Below are positions 16,558 to 25,832 of a stretch of DNA of 64,000 nt, one piece after another (positions within the stretch are counted from its first letter, which is position 1; each line of letters opens with the position of its first letter). The stretch is from an uncultured Lachnospiraceae bacterium. Its GTDB lineage: Bacteria; Bacillota; Clostridia; Lachnospirales; Lachnospiraceae. The stretch lies in the NCBI GenBank assembly GCA_946557105.1, contig CAMNSZ010000007.1, positions 81,970-145,969 on the forward strand, written 5' to 3'. The notes under the pieces are model-generated. The model searched no databases, was not told the origin of the DNA, and saw nothing but the letters and a program-made list of their open reading frames with translations. The position numbers were made by a program, and so were the translations under genes.

Positions 16558-17151
16558 TTATTTATTCACATCATGGAAGGTAATTACCTTATCAATCAGC
16601 CCGTACTCACAAGCTTCCTCTGCGCTTTTCCAATTATCGCGCTCGGTATCCGCGCAGACCGTCTCATAATCCCTGCCTGTATTCTCGGCGAGCATGCGGT
16701 TTAATTTTTCCTTTGTTCTTAAAATATGCTTTGCCGCAATTTCAATCTCGGTAGCCTGACCCTGCGTTCCCCCCAGAGGCTGATGAATCATTATCTCCGC
16801 GTTAGGCAGCGCAAATCTCTTGCCCTTTGCGCCTCCCGCAAGAAGAAACGCCCCCATGCTTGCCGCCATACCGATGCATACTGTTGAGACGTCACACTTG
16901 ATATATCGCATGGTATCATAGATTGCCATACCTGCAGTAACACTGCCGCCGGGGCTGTTAATGTACAGATGGATATCCTTCTCGGGATCCTCCGCCTCCA
17001 GAAAAAGTAACTGTGCAACCACGATGCTCGCACTGGTCTCATTTACTTCCTCTCCCAAAAAAATGATTCTGTCTTTTAAAAGTCTTGAATAAATATCGTA
17101 GGATCTTTCACCCTTGCTTGTTTGTTCAATGACATAAGGTACTAAGCTCAT
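16558..17151 (-). CDS. clpP: ATP-dependent Clp protease proteolytic subunit ClpP
   Basis: 197 residues. Serine peptidase that forms a tetradecameric chamber. Catalytic Ser98 (GMAASMG), His123 (MIHQPLGG), and the Asp in the block NTGRDYE or soon after. The start at 17151 ([11 protein letters not shown]) matches homologues; upstream in-frame ATG codons at 17172 and 17184 would add 7 or 11 residues. It is separated from clpX by 15 bp, so they are probably co-transcribed, and from tig by a hairpin. Confidence 0.97.
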   Translation of the reverse strand: MSLVPYVIEQTSKGERSYDIYSRLLKDRIIFLGEEVNETSASIVVAQLLFLEAEDPEKDIHLYINSPGGSVTAGMAIYDTMRYIKCDVSTVCIGMAASMGAFLLAGGAKGKRFALPNAEIMIHQPLGGTQGQATEIEIAAKHILRTKEKLNRMLAENTGRDYETVCADTERDNWKSAEEACEYGLIDKVITFHDVNK

Positions 17152-17268
17152 TTCATAACCCTGCCTTTCCATAGCATGTTCCAATATTTTCTTATAGCAT
17201 ATCCTACCTACATAGCTTTTTCAACGAAAAAACCTTTTTTTAATAAATTTTTAATTATAGACAGACGA

Positions 17269-17297
17269 AAGTTGTACCCATATTTTAGGTACAACTT
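17269..17297. terminator. Hairpin between tig and clpP
   Basis: AAGTTGTACC (17269-17278) pairs perfectly with GGTACAACTT (17288-17297). On the minus strand it is followed by TCGTCTG, not a clean T run. It may cause partial termination after tig, so that clpP has a lower level or its own promoter. Confidence 0.5.
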
Positions 17298-17328
17298 CTG
17301 TCATTTATCCATCCATTTTCCAAATGGA

Positions 17329-18672
17329 TTATGCTTCCTCCGCAGTCTCTTCCTCAGCCTTTTCCTTCTTGGTCTTCTTCGCTGCCTTTGTCTCCTTGGC
17401 ATTTTCCACTACGAAAGCAACCGCTTTTTTAATGCAGACATCCTGCATAACCTGCTTCCTGCCGTTTTCGCCCAAAAGCTCCTTCACCTTATCGGCTTCC
17501 ATCTGATAAGCCTCTGCCATAACCTTTACTTCCTCTTCAAATTCTTCTTCGGAAGCCTCTATTTTCTCGGCAGCCACCACCGCCTCCATAACCAGACGGG
17601 ATTGAATTCTCTTAAGCGCCTGCGGCTTAACCTGATCCAACAGGGCGGCGGGCGTCAATCCCGTAAACTGCATATATTGCTCCATGGAAAGCCCCTGCGC
17701 CTGCATTCTCTGGGCAAATTCCTCCACCATCTGCCTCTGCTGGGTTTCCAACATAGCATCGGGAATCTCCATTTTTGCGTCCTCGACAATAGCGTCAATC
17801 ACTGCGTCTTCCTTGAGATTCTTTGCTTCGGTTTCCTTCTTTTGCGTCAGCTTCTTCTTTACGTCCTCCTTATACTCTGCCAGAGTATCGAACTCGGACA
17901 CTTCGCTTGCAAACTCGTCGTCAAGCTCGGGAAGCAGTTTCTCTTTAATCTCCTTCACCGTACATTTAAACACTGCCGGCTTTCCTGCAAGCTCGCTCGC
18001 CTGATAATCCTCGGGGAAGGTTACGTTAACATCCGTCTCTTCATTTAATTTAGCGCCGATAAGCGCCTCCTCAAAGCCGGGGATAAATGCGCCGGAGCCT
18101 ATGGTAAGAGGGTAATTTTCACCCTTTCCGCCCTCAAAGGCGGCTCCATCTACAAAGCCTTCAAAATCAATAACGGTCATGTCGCCGTCCGCTACCGCTC
18201 TGTCCTCGACGGTAACGGTTCTGGCATTGCTCTCTCTCTCCCTGTCAACCTCGGCGTCAACCTCGGCATCGGTAATTTCTACCTCCACCTTTTCTATCTT
18301 CACACCCTTATACTTGCCAAGAGTTACCTCCGGCTTGAGCGCCACCTCCGCGGTAAAGATAAAGGGCTTGCCTGCCTCGATCTGCGTCACGTCAATCTTA
18401 GGGGAAGACACGATATCCTCGGTGCACTCCTCCAATGCTTTCTCATATGCCTCAGGAATCAGGGCATTTGCCGCATCCTCATAAAAAACTTCCTTGCCGT
18501 ACATCTGTTCAATCATCTTACGGGGAACCTTACCCTTGCGGAAGCCGGGAATGCTGATTTTGTTTTTGTTTTTCTGGTATGCGCCCTCGATTGCCTTGTC
18601 CAACTCCTCAGCAGGCACCTCGATAGTCAGCTTTGCCATGTTTTTCTCTAACTTTTCTACCTGTAAACTCAT
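17329..18672 (-). CDS. tig: Trigger factor (ribosome-bound chaperone)
   Basis: 447 residues: N-terminal ribosome-binding domain with the signature GFRKGKVPR (44-52), a central FKBP-type prolyl isomerase domain (about 165-245), and a C-terminal chaperone domain. The extreme C-terminus is a Lys/Glu/Ala-rich tail beyond the usual end, common in Clostridia. GGAGG precedes the ATG. It leads the tig-clpP-clpX order typical of bacteria. Confidence 0.97.
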   Translation of the reverse strand: MSLQVEKLEKNMAKLTIEVPAEELDKAIEGAYQKNKNKISIPGFRKGKVPRKMIEQMYGKEVFYEDAANALIPEAYEKALEECTEDIVSSPKIDVTQIEAGKPFIFTAEVALKPEVTLGKYKGVKIEKVEVEITDAEVDAEVDRERESNARTVTVEDRAVADGDMTVIDFEGFVDGAAFEGGKGENYPLTIGSGAFIPGFEEALIGAKLNEETDVNVTFPEDYQASELAGKPAVFKCTVKEIKEKLLPELDDEFASEVSEFDTLAEYKEDVKKKLTQKKETEAKNLKEDAVIDAIVEDAKMEIPDAMLETQQRQMVEEFAQRMQAQGLSMEQYMQFTGLTPAALLDQVKPQALKRIQSRLVMEAVVAAEKIEASEEEFEEEVKVMAEAYQMEADKVKELLGENGRKQVMQDVCIKKAVAFVVENAKETKAAKKTKKEKAEEETAEEA

Positions 18673-18762
18673 TGTTACATTTCCTCCTTCAATTACCCTG
18701 TGCCAAATCTATATAAGCTGTCCTGAAACATATAAACAGAACACAGTCACAGTCATTCTACG

Positions 18763-18791
18763 ATTATATCATACTGTTTAAAAAAAAACAA
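18763..18791 (-). promoter_or_regulatory. tig promoter
   Basis: On the minus strand: TTGTTT (18786-18791), 17-bp spacer, TATAAT (18763-18768), giving an approximately 85-nt leader. It starts 8 bp after the stop codon of the preceding ABC gene. Confidence 0.65.
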
Positions 18792-18798
18792 TATTTTC

Positions 18799-20118
18799 TT
18801 ATATATGCGTGGCGATTATCACCACCCTGTCTCCAGCCTTTTTCCTTATATATCCCTCCGCATGCCGTCTGGTTTCGGCGTCCATTCCCGTAAAGGGCTC
18901 GTCCAGAAGAATACACGCCGCGTCAGCTTCCATGGCGCGCACCAGCGCTACCCTTCGCTTCATGCCGCCGCTTAACTGACTACAGAGCTTTGTAATATCC
19001 TCCGGCTCCAAAAGCTGTAGCAACGCCGCCTTTGCCTTCCTTCTGTCTCCCAGTACCAGCTCTACATTTAAAAGCGCGCTGTACTCCTCGCATAACCGCT
19101 CCTCCTGAAATACCATGCCGAAGGACGTCCTTGCCTTGAGCTCCCCACTGTCAAACGGCTCCAGACCACACAAAATACGAAGCAATGTTGACTTACCCCC
19201 TCCGGATCTCCATGTGAGATAGTAGATATTCCCCGGCTCATAATCTGCGTTGAAGCTCTTAAGCACCTGCCTGTCCTTGTAAGATTTACACAGATTACGG
19301 CAAATAATCTCTCTTTCACCGTTTTTTTTGCCTACTGCTTTGCACGCCGGCTCCCATCCAAAAAATTTACCCACAAAGTACATAATCACTTTTTCAAAGC
19401 CGACGCTTAAAAGAATCGTCACCGCCGTCCAGACAAACACCCCCGCCGTGTCCAGATAAATTTTGGACATATAGAGCCTTTCTCCCACGGAATAATCCGG
19501 CGTACCAATCACCTCCGCCGCCACCCCTGACTTCCAGCACATTCCCAGAGAAATATTCAGCCCTGTATACAGAAACGGTTTTAACGCCGGGCGATAAATA
19601 TAGAAAAGGCGGTTCCAAAGGGGCAGCCTGAACACCTGCGCCATCTCAAGCAGAGAACGAGGGGTGTTTTCCAAGCCCGCCAGCACATTTATATAAATAT
19701 GAGGAACCACCACCAGAAAGCAAATTGCAGAGGATAAAAACGACGCTCCCCACCAAATCAAGAGCAGCACCGTAAAGGAAACCACCGGTATTGCCTTTAA
19801 CAGACTTATCAGCGGTGAAAGCAGCTCCCTGACAAACAAAAAGCGAAAGCTCAACACTGCCAACAGCGCCGCCGCGGCAGCTCCCGCCAGAAATCCCATA
19901 CCGATTCGTAAAAGGCTCATTCCCACCGTCTGCCAAAAGCCGGTTCGCATCATTCGTTCCGGCAAGGCTAAAAGCGCCTCCAAGGGTGTAACCAACAGAA
20001 TATCATTGTGTACAGCCATTGCAAGCAGCTGCCACACTGACATCCATATAAGGATAATGCCCACTCTGCGGAAAATATTCCCTTTATCTTGCTTCTTTTC
20101 CTTATCAGGGAGGCCCAT
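18799..20118 (-). CDS. Fused ABC permease-ATPase (nitrate/sulfonate/taurine importer type)
   Basis: 439 residues in one chain. Residues 1-255 are a six-helix permease of the SsuC/TauC/ThiX type, with the EAA loop at about 148-180. Residues 270-439 are an ATPase domain: signature LSGGMKRR, Walker B CILLDEPFTGMD and a final ATHI that holds the H-loop His, four codons from the stop. The Walker A motif reads WRSGGGKST; Trp303 replaces the usual first Gly. The ATPase domain is about 60 residues shorter than stand-alone SsuB. No frameshift is needed to read it. It is encoded after a matching substrate-binding protein. The fusion and the odd Walker A are both unusual. Confidence 0.88.
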   Translation of the reverse strand: MGLPDKEKKQDKGNIFRRVGIILIWMSVWQLLAMAVHNDILLVTPLEALLALPERMMRTGFWQTVGMSLLRIGMGFLAGAAAAALLAVLSFRFLFVRELLSPLISLLKAIPVVSFTVLLLIWWGASFLSSAICFLVVVPHIYINVLAGLENTPRSLLEMAQVFRLPLWNRLFYIYRPALKPFLYTGLNISLGMCWKSGVAAEVIGTPDYSVGERLYMSKIYLDTAGVFVWTAVTILLSVGFEKVIMYFVGKFFGWEPACKAVGKKNGEREIICRNLCKSYKDRQVLKSFNADYEPGNIYYLTWRSGGGKSTLLRILCGLEPFDSGELKARTSFGMVFQEERLCEEYSALLNVELVLGDRRKAKAALLQLLEPEDITKLCSQLSGGMKRRVALVRAMEADAACILLDEPFTGMDAETRRHAEGYIRKKAGDRVVIIATHI

Positions 20119-20157
20119 GACACGCTCCTTTCATCCAAACACCCGGGTTCATACAGG

Positions 20158-21174
20158 TTATTCTGGCAATAGGTAATAGAAATCTTCCTCCGGCGCCGCA
20201 CCGCCAACCGACTGCGGGGACTGTTCAAATAATACCTGCAGATATCCCGATAACGCCTGCTTCATTTCCTCTCCTGTAATACAGGTAATATTACATTCCG
20301 GAATTGCCTTTTGTGCAATCGCCTCCGTATCCACGATTCCTGCCTTCACGCAGAGCTCGGCCCCTTTTTTTGTATCCTCGTTAACAGCTTTTACGCTTTC
20401 TGCGTGTTCCGCAAGGAAATCCTTTACTGCCTCTTCGTGCAGCTCCAAAAAATCCCTGCGCACCACCGTTACTCCCGTTACAAGACCGCTTTTCTTTCCT
20501 CCCTGCGCCTTGTTCCATTCCTCATTCATGGAAAGCACTATTGACAGCTCTTCATTCCGTGCGCATGCCGCAGTCGCAAAGGGCTGTGGAAGCAATCCCA
20601 CCGCGTCAGGCTCCATGGCCGCAAGCGCCGCTGCCTCCGCCGCCTCGGACTTATATTCTAAAACGCATTCTTCCGGTTCCATATCGTTTTCTTTTAAAAG
20701 ATATTGCAGAACATAATCCGGCGTGGTTCCCTTGCCTGTCAAATATATTTTTTTTCCCGACAAATCGTTAAAGCTTTTGATTTCTGTGTTCCCCGACACC
20801 ATATAAAGCACGCCCAAGGTATTAATATCAATAACGCAGACGCCGCCATCCGTCTTGTTATAGAGTATACTCGCCATATTGGCCGGAATCAATGCAATGT
20901 CAAGCTCTCCCTTTACCATTAATGCAAAAAGCTCGTCCGCCGCCGCTGCCATTTGAAAATCAAATTTGCTCGAGGTATAGTTTTCCTCTGATTTTTCCAT
21001 CATAAAAAGTAGGCCCATTGACGTTGGACCCTTCAAGGCTCCTATCCTGATATTTCCCTGAACGGCAGACTCGCCGCCTTTAGCGCCCTGTCTGCCAAGA
21101 ATTATGAACAATACGCATATAAGGGCTGCTCCAAAAATTAATACTATAATTTTTTTTGTTTTTTTCATCCACAT
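20158..21174 (-). CDS. ABC substrate-binding protein (SsuA/TauA/NMT1-like)
   Basis: 338 residues with an uncleaved-type or lipoprotein-like signal helix (7-27; AALICVLF is not a good lipobox). The mature part has the two-lobed NMT1/THI5 pattern: GALKGPTSMGLLF, then ELDIALIPANMAS, then DLSGKKIYLTGKGTTPDYVL. Family members bind sulfonates, nitrate, pyrimidine precursors or similar organic anions. The 40-bp gap to the fused permease-ATPase makes a two-gene import operon. GGGAG lies 8 nt before the ATG. Confidence 0.85.
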   Translation of the reverse strand: MWMKKTKKIIVLIFGAALICVLFIILGRQGAKGGESAVQGNIRIGALKGPTSMGLLFMMEKSEENYTSSKFDFQMAAAADELFALMVKGELDIALIPANMASILYNKTDGGVCVIDINTLGVLYMVSGNTEIKSFNDLSGKKIYLTGKGTTPDYVLQYLLKENDMEPEECVLEYKSEAAEAAALAAMEPDAVGLLPQPFATAACARNEELSIVLSMNEEWNKAQGGKKSGLVTGVTVVRRDFLELHEEAVKDFLAEHAESVKAVNEDTKKGAELCVKAGIVDTEAIAQKAIPECNITCITGEEMKQALSGYLQVLFEQSPQSVGGAAPEEDFYYLLPE

Positions 21175-21318
21175 AATTCATCTCCCATAGGGGAATCGGT
21201 TTCACTAAGGTATTAAGCATATCACAAAATTGAAAAACTTACCATAATATTTTTATTTTCCCCGCTAATACTATTATCAAGATAAGTGATAGCAAACACT
21301 CCTAAAAAAAGCGAAAAG

Positions 21319-21360
21319 CTATTTTCAGGTAAGTGTATGTTGCACTTATCTTGAAAATAG
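21319..21360 (+). promoter_or_regulatory. Hairpin in sasP leader with competing arm
   Basis: CTATTTTCAGGTAAGTG (21319-21335) pairs with 21343-21360 over about 16 bp with one bulge. A second segment, CAAGATAAGTG (21278-21288), is an exact complement of CACTTATCTTG (21343-21353), so two folds exclude each other. It sits about 40-120 bp before the sasP start. Possible RNA switch or stability element; no known class fits. Confidence 0.45.
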
Positions 21361-21397
21361 AGAAGGTAAATCAGAAATGTTTTGGAGGTGAAAAAGA

Positions 21398-21595
21398 ATG
21401 GCAAGCAGAAGTAATAGAGTAGAAGTTCCTGAAGCTAAGGCAGCAATGGATCGTTTTAAGACTGAGGTTGCATCCGAGCTGGGTGTAAACTTAAAGGAGG
21501 GCTACAACGGTGACTTGACCTCTAAGGAGGCAGGCTCCATCGGTGGTGAAATGGTTCGTCGTATGATTAAGAAGCAGGAAGAGCAGATGAAATAA
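21398..21595 (+). CDS. Alpha/beta-type small acid-soluble spore protein
   Basis: 65 residues. DNA-binding protein that coats spore DNA and turns it to the A-like form, giving UV and heat resistance. The GPR protease cleavage site is present: TEVASE, with cleavage expected between Glu23 and Val24. The second conserved block GGDLTS-like (NGDLTSKEAGSIGGEMVRRMI) is also intact. GGAGGTG precedes the ATG. Expression should be in the forespore under sigma G, though no clear sigma G promoter could be picked out. It shows that the host makes endospores. Confidence 0.95.
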   Translation: MASRSNRVEVPEAKAAMDRFKTEVASELGVNLKEGYNGDLTSKEAGSIGGEMVRRMIKKQEEQMK

Positions 21596-21610
21596 CATGC
21601 TTAAATAAAA

Positions 21611-21646
21611 AGGCCGGGGTGCATAATACGCCCCGGTCTTTTTTGC
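21611..21646 (+). terminator. sasP terminator
   Basis: AGGCCGGGG (21611-21619) pairs with CCCCGGTCT (21631-21639, one G-U pair) and TTTTTT follows. Strong intrinsic terminator 16 bp after the sasP stop. Confidence 0.9.
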
Positions 21647-21695
21647 CTGTGCTTCCTATCTCACTGCCAGACAATAATACATGATCAATTGCTAT

Positions 21696-22349
21696 TTACT
21701 CACCAAAAACTGCCTTGTAATCTGCCTGAAACTTGGCGATACCTGCGTCAGTCAAAGGATGCTTTGTCATCTGCTCGATAACGGAATAAGGAACCGTTGC
21801 AATATCCGCCCCTGCCAAAGCACAGTCGGTTACATGGATAGGGTTACGAACGCTTGCAGCGATAATCTGAGTATCTAAATCGGTTGCGGCAAAAATATCG
21901 GCAATTTCACGAATCAGGTCTACGCCCCTCTGACTGATATCGTCTAAACGTCCAAGGAAAGGAGATACATAAGTAGCGCCTGCACGCGCAGCCAAAAGCG
22001 CCTGATTAGCGCTGAAAATCAAGGTTACATTTGTCTTGATGCCCTCGGCAGTAAGCGCCTTACAAGCCTTAAGCCCCTCAACGGTCATAGGGATTTTAAC
22101 TACCATGTTAGGATGGATTTTTGCAATTTCCCTGCCCTCTTTAATCATACCCTCAGCGTCTACCGTAGTAGCCTTTACCTCTCCGCTGATAGGTCCGTCA
22201 ACGATGGATGCGATCTCGGCGATAACCTCCTCAAATACTCTTCCTTCCTTTGCAATCAAGGACGGGTTGGTCGTAACACCACAGATAACTCCCATATCAT
22301 TTGCCTTCTTAATGTCTTCTACCTTAGCGGTATCAATGAAAAAACGCAT
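21696..22349 (-). CDS. Transaldolase / fructose-6-phosphate aldolase family (TalC)
   Basis: 217 residues, the short transaldolase subfamily (MipB/TalC/FSA). Schiff-base lysine Lys85 in [16 protein letters not shown] and SPFLGRLDD are intact. Either a true transaldolase of the pentose phosphate pathway, as in most Firmicutes, or a fructose-6-phosphate aldolase; the sequence by eye does not separate them. AAGGAG before the ATG. Stand-alone gene. Confidence 0.92.
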   Translation of the reverse strand: MRFFIDTAKVEDIKKANDMGVICGVTTNPSLIAKEGRVFEEVIAEIASIVDGPISGEVKATTVDAEGMIKEGREIAKIHPNMVVKIPMTVEGLKACKALTAEGIKTNVTLIFSANQALLAARAGATYVSPFLGRLDDISQRGVDLIREIADIFAATDLDTQIIAASVRNPIHVTDCALAGADIATVPYSVIEQMTKHPLTDAGIAKFQADYKAVFGE

Positions 22350-22461
22350 AACCTATTCTCCTTCTTGTATTTATGTATTTATAGATGGTTTCGGAAGCCC
22401 GTTCCGAATATCTACAGCTATAATAAGTATAATCAATTACGGCAAAAACAGCAAGTAGTTT

Positions 22462-24150
22462 TTACATGATTGACAAACCCGGCAAAACCACATGACTCTC
22501 CATAAACGAGTTTAGAGGACACGGTTTTCCAAAATAGTAGCCCTGAATGTAGTCGGGACCTATCCGACGGATTTTTTCCAACTCCTCTTCGGTCTCAACC
22601 CCCTCTATACAAAGCTTTAAATCAATATTATGGGTCATATCCACCATATGTCGTAAAAGATTGTACTCATATTCATTATTCATTGCCTTCTCGGTAAATG
22701 TTCTGTCAATTTTAAGTGTGCTGGGGCTTAAATTGGACAGATAACGGAAATTAGAATAGCCTGAACCGAAATCATCCAGCGCCAGAAGCACACCCTTCTT
22801 TTTAAGCCCTTCACAAAACCGCCCGAATTTAGGATTGTCCTCCAGAAAACCGCTCTCCGTCAGCTCTACCATCAGACTGCCCGGCTCCAGCTTATACCTG
22901 TTCACCACCTCTAATATTTCTGCAAGGATGTCGCTTTTCAGCACTTGAATGTAGGAAAGATTCACAGATATCCTGAAATCCGGTATGGACCTGCGGATTT
23001 CACAGCATGCCTTCACCGCCTGCTCAAGCGCCCATACTCCAACAGGGATAATCAGCGCGCTTTCCTCCAGCAGAGGAATAAATTCCGACGGTGAAATATA
23101 CCCTGTCTCCTCATTGTGAAAACGCAGCAATGTTTCCGCACCGCACAGCCTTTTGCTCCTGATATCCACAATTGGCTGAAAATATGCCTCAAAGCCTTCA
23201 AATTTACTGTTCACAGACTTTCTCATAATATGAACCATCCTGCGTCTGCTGCAGAAAGTCGCATAATCCTCTTCGTTATATATGTAATATTGATTTCTGC
23301 CCTGCTCCTTCGCTGTATTTAACGAAAATTCCGTCAGCTTCATAACATCGGCATAGCTTTGGTCGGTCAAATCCTCCAAAGCCATGATACCCGCGGATAT
23401 AGTGTAAAACACTTCGTAAAGATTGTTCTGGATAAAACGGTTTAATTCACGGCCGATGCGTATATACAGATTTTTTGCTTCTTCCAAATCCCTTCCCGTA
23501 AAATCAGCAACCAGAAATTGATCTGATACCACCCGGAAAAGCTTCTGACCCGGCAATATCGCAGCTCCTATACACTGCGCCGTTTTCTGAAGAATCATAT
23601 CGCCGTAATCCATACCGTGATTCTCGTTTATCTCCTTAAAACCATCAATCCCGATTCTCAAAACAAAGCCCTTTAATCTGCCTTCATCCTTGTCCTTGAT
23701 CTCCTGAAACAGCCCTACCTCACTGCGCAGCCCACTGATATTATCGGCCTTTTGCCTTCTGCCGATTTCATTGATACAGCCCACCAAAAACTCAGGATTT
23801 CCTTCTTCGTCGCGGATAACCTGACCCCTGCAATTTATCCAGACTGCCTTCCCTTCCCTGTTCAGCCAGCGGTATTCAAGATTATGAAAATTCTTTTTGT
23901 TGTTTTGAACCTGATTCAAATCCTCCATAAGGACTGGCCAGTCAGCCGGATAAACCAGCTTGCTAAGCGTTTCATTGACATTATTAAATTGGGCTCCCGG
24001 TATCAAAAAGCGTTCCTTGGCTCCGGGCGATATGCAATAAATATCATTCTGCATATCGTAAATATACAGGTAGTCATCCATACAGGGGGCTAACACTTCA
24101 ATCAAACTTACAAATTGCTCCGTGGCAATTTTTAACTTACTATTTTCCAT
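22462..24150 (-). CDS. PAS-GGDEF-EAL protein, likely c-di-GMP phosphodiesterase
   Basis: 562 residues from the ATG at 24150 (GAGGG 8 nt upstream). Order: PAS domain (1-130, with the EYRWLNREGKAVWI block), GGDEF domain (about 150-300), EAL domain (about 320-550). The GGDEF signature is degenerate (RVVSDQF), so no cyclase activity is expected. The EAL domain keeps the catalytic parts: GAETLLRF in place of EAL(L), NLS, ELTESGF, LDDFGSGYS, LKIDR, EGVETEEE and QGYYFGKP. It would break c-di-GMP in response to a PAS signal. An in-frame ATG at 24264 lies in a poorly coding leader. No membrane segment. Confidence 0.9.
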   Translation of the reverse strand: MENSKLKIATEQFVSLIEVLAPCMDDYLYIYDMQNDIYCISPGAKERFLIPGAQFNNVNETLSKLVYPADWPVLMEDLNQVQNNKKNFHNLEYRWLNREGKAVWINCRGQVIRDEEGNPEFLVGCINEIGRRQKADNISGLRSEVGLFQEIKDKDEGRLKGFVLRIGIDGFKEINENHGMDYGDMILQKTAQCIGAAILPGQKLFRVVSDQFLVADFTGRDLEEAKNLYIRIGRELNRFIQNNLYEVFYTISAGIMALEDLTDQSYADVMKLTEFSLNTAKEQGRNQYYIYNEEDYATFCSRRRMVHIMRKSVNSKFEGFEAYFQPIVDIRSKRLCGAETLLRFHNEETGYISPSEFIPLLEESALIIPVGVWALEQAVKACCEIRRSIPDFRISVNLSYIQVLKSDILAEILEVVNRYKLEPGSLMVELTESGFLEDNPKFGRFCEGLKKKGVLLALDDFGSGYSNFRYLSNLSPSTLKIDRTFTEKAMNNEYEYNLLRHMVDMTHNIDLKLCIEGVETEEELEKIRRIGPDYIQGYYFGKPCPLNSFMESHVVLPGLSIM

Positions 24151-24301
24151 AGCATAACCCTCAAACCACGTTTTAAATTGTCTCTTTTTTACTCCCGCCT
24201 GCACGTTCCGGACGGGAAATTCCGTTCTGTCGATATGTCCTTTAATTAAATTATATATTATCATATTTTAGCAGAAAATACAAGTATTCTCTACCTTTAA
24301 G

Positions 24302-25171
24302 CTACAATTTGTTGCAATCGCTTTTCCATATATTTTTGTCCTGAAAATAATTATTTGCAAATTTAATACCCGTCTTATGAAAGCGTATCTTCCTGCCTTC
24401 CGGGCTTATTTCCCCTAAAAGACGCAGCAGCCCATACATATCATAAATACCTGTATCCCGATTTTCCCTGATGCAGCCCTCCACTATGCGCCTGACTTCT
24501 CGCCGGCAGCGCACCTTTTTCCATGCGTTCCTAAGCTGCTCTTCACATTCTGCACAAGGCTTACGCCCCGACAGCATATACTGCATAACTCTTCCGAGCG
24601 CATAAACATCATTGCCGAAATCCGGCCGTTCCCCCGTAAACTGTCCGGGCGCCGCAAAACCGGGAGTTCCAGCCCTCACACCGCATTTTTCCCCCTTTAT
24701 GCAGGCGCATCCTAAGTCAACAAGCTTTATCCTTCCGTCCTGACGCAGCAAAATATTCCGAGCGTTTACGTCCCTGTAAATAATCCCTCTTTTATGAAGA
24801 TACAAAATCCCTTCCGCAAGCTCAACGGAAATTCTTATCGTCTGCCTTTCGGATAAACGCCCGCGCCGCAGAAGCAGATTTTCCAGACTGCATCCCGCCA
24901 CATACTCGATGATAAGGCAGGAAACGGCCTCCTCCTTCCAAAAAGCCTTATATCCCGGGAAGAGCGGATGACGCAGCTTCTCTAAAAGCTCCGCTTCCCT
25001 GCCCAATTGCTCTTTCTGCCCCTCCTGTCCTACCTTGCAGGCATACAGTCTGCCGGTAGCTCTCTCCCTCACGCGATATACCCTGCCAAATGCGCCCTGA
25101 CCTAGGAAAACCGGATTCTCGAAGCCCTTTTTCATCAGATTATTTTGCAAATACCAATATTGCTCCCACAT
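24302..25171 (-). CDS. Serine/threonine protein kinase (Hanks type)
   Basis: 289 residues, a single cytoplasmic kinase domain without membrane segment or PASTA repeats. Glycine loop LGQGAFGRV (23-31), ATP lysine Lys46 (YACKVG), catalytic Asp134 and Asn139 in YRDVNARN (the usual HRDLKPEN with Tyr for His and Asn for Lys), metal-binding Asp152 in DLG. The core residues needed for activity are present. The last 30 residues are an unrelated basic tail. AAAGGAGG lies 10 nt before the ATG. It overlaps the end of the PP2C-like gene by 32 bp, so both are coupled. Confidence 0.88.
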   Translation of the reverse strand: MWEQYWYLQNNLMKKGFENPVFLGQGAFGRVYRVRERATGRLYACKVGQEGQKEQLGREAELLEKLRHPLFPGYKAFWKEEAVSCLIIEYVAGCSLENLLLRRGRLSERQTIRISVELAEGILYLHKRGIIYRDVNARNILLRQDGRIKLVDLGCACIKGEKCGVRAGTPGFAAPGQFTGERPDFGNDVYALGRVMQYMLSGRKPCAECEEQLRNAWKKVRCRREVRRIVEGCIRENRDTGIYDMYGLLRLLGEISPEGRKIRFHKTGIKFANNYFQDKNIWKSDCNKL

Positions 25172-25832
25172 TATTCATATTCCTCCTTTCCGCCTCATAT
25201 CCAAGTTCTGTCAGTCTCTTGTCCGCCCGCTTCTGGGTGCTTGTCTCCCCTGCGGCAAGGCATTCCCGCAGGGGCTGCTCGCCGACCCCTTCGCAGAAGC
25301 CGCGTACGGCAAGTAAAACACCTGCTCCCTTTCGTATTTCACCACATTGTAGACTGAGCGTTTCCGATTCCCCGCTCAGACTCCTTAAATTTGCCCTGCC
25401 AAATCTGGTGTTTAAAAGATAAAGCTCTGTTCCGCCACGATAAAAAAGCAAAAAATCTCTTCCCTTGCAAAGCAGTCCGCACAGCGACACGCATATACCT
25501 CCAAGCTCACTGTCGGTTTTTTGGATAATGTAACTTAATTCTTCCTCCAAGGCAGAAACAGAGCCTTTTTTTCTGCCTCCAAAATGTTTCACAACCCTTT
25601 CATGGAACCACACATCAAGCCGCTGCGTCATATATCCGCTTACACACCCCGCTCCATAAGTCTGCCGCCTAATCTGCGTTTTAGGATACCTTCTTTCCTG
25701 TTCCTCCTCACAAACACACGCAAGCAACAGCTGCCCCTTACCTTTTTTGAACGACAGCTGTTGCAACAGAAGGGAAGAGGAGTTATGTACGTTTTCCCCC
25801 TGCTGCCAATAATAAGATGTAATAAAATCCAT
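25140..25832 (-). CDS. Divergent PP2C-like protein, probable pseudophosphatase
   Basis: 230 residues. The general layout of a PPM/PP2C phosphatase is recognisable: a GxCVSG turn, the beta-strand LLFYRGGTELYLL and the closing strand NNVGAILVFAK, equal to DNITVILV of PrpC. The metal-binding aspartates of DGMGG and the final DN are not present (CVCEEEQ and NNVG), so normal catalysis is doubtful. Being fused by overlap to a Ser/Thr kinase gene supports the family call. It may bind phosphoproteins or control the kinase. AAAGG before the ATG at 25832. Confidence 0.6.
   Translation of the reverse strand: MDFITSYYWQQGENVHNSSSLLLQQLSFKKGKGQLLLACVCEEEQERRYPKTQIRRQTYGAGCVSGYMTQRLDVWFHERVVKHFGGRKKGSVSALEEELSYIIQKTDSELGGICVSLCGLLCKGRDFLLFYRGGTELYLLNTRFGRANLRSLSGESETLSLQCGEIRKGAGVLLAVRGFCEGVGEQPLRECLAAGETSTQKRADKRLTELGYEAERRNMNNVGAILVFAK

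Noticed and set aside
21200..21318. Sigma G promoter for sasP
   Set aside because: GCATA and CATAATA were seen, but the spacing is 21 bp, too long for sigma G.
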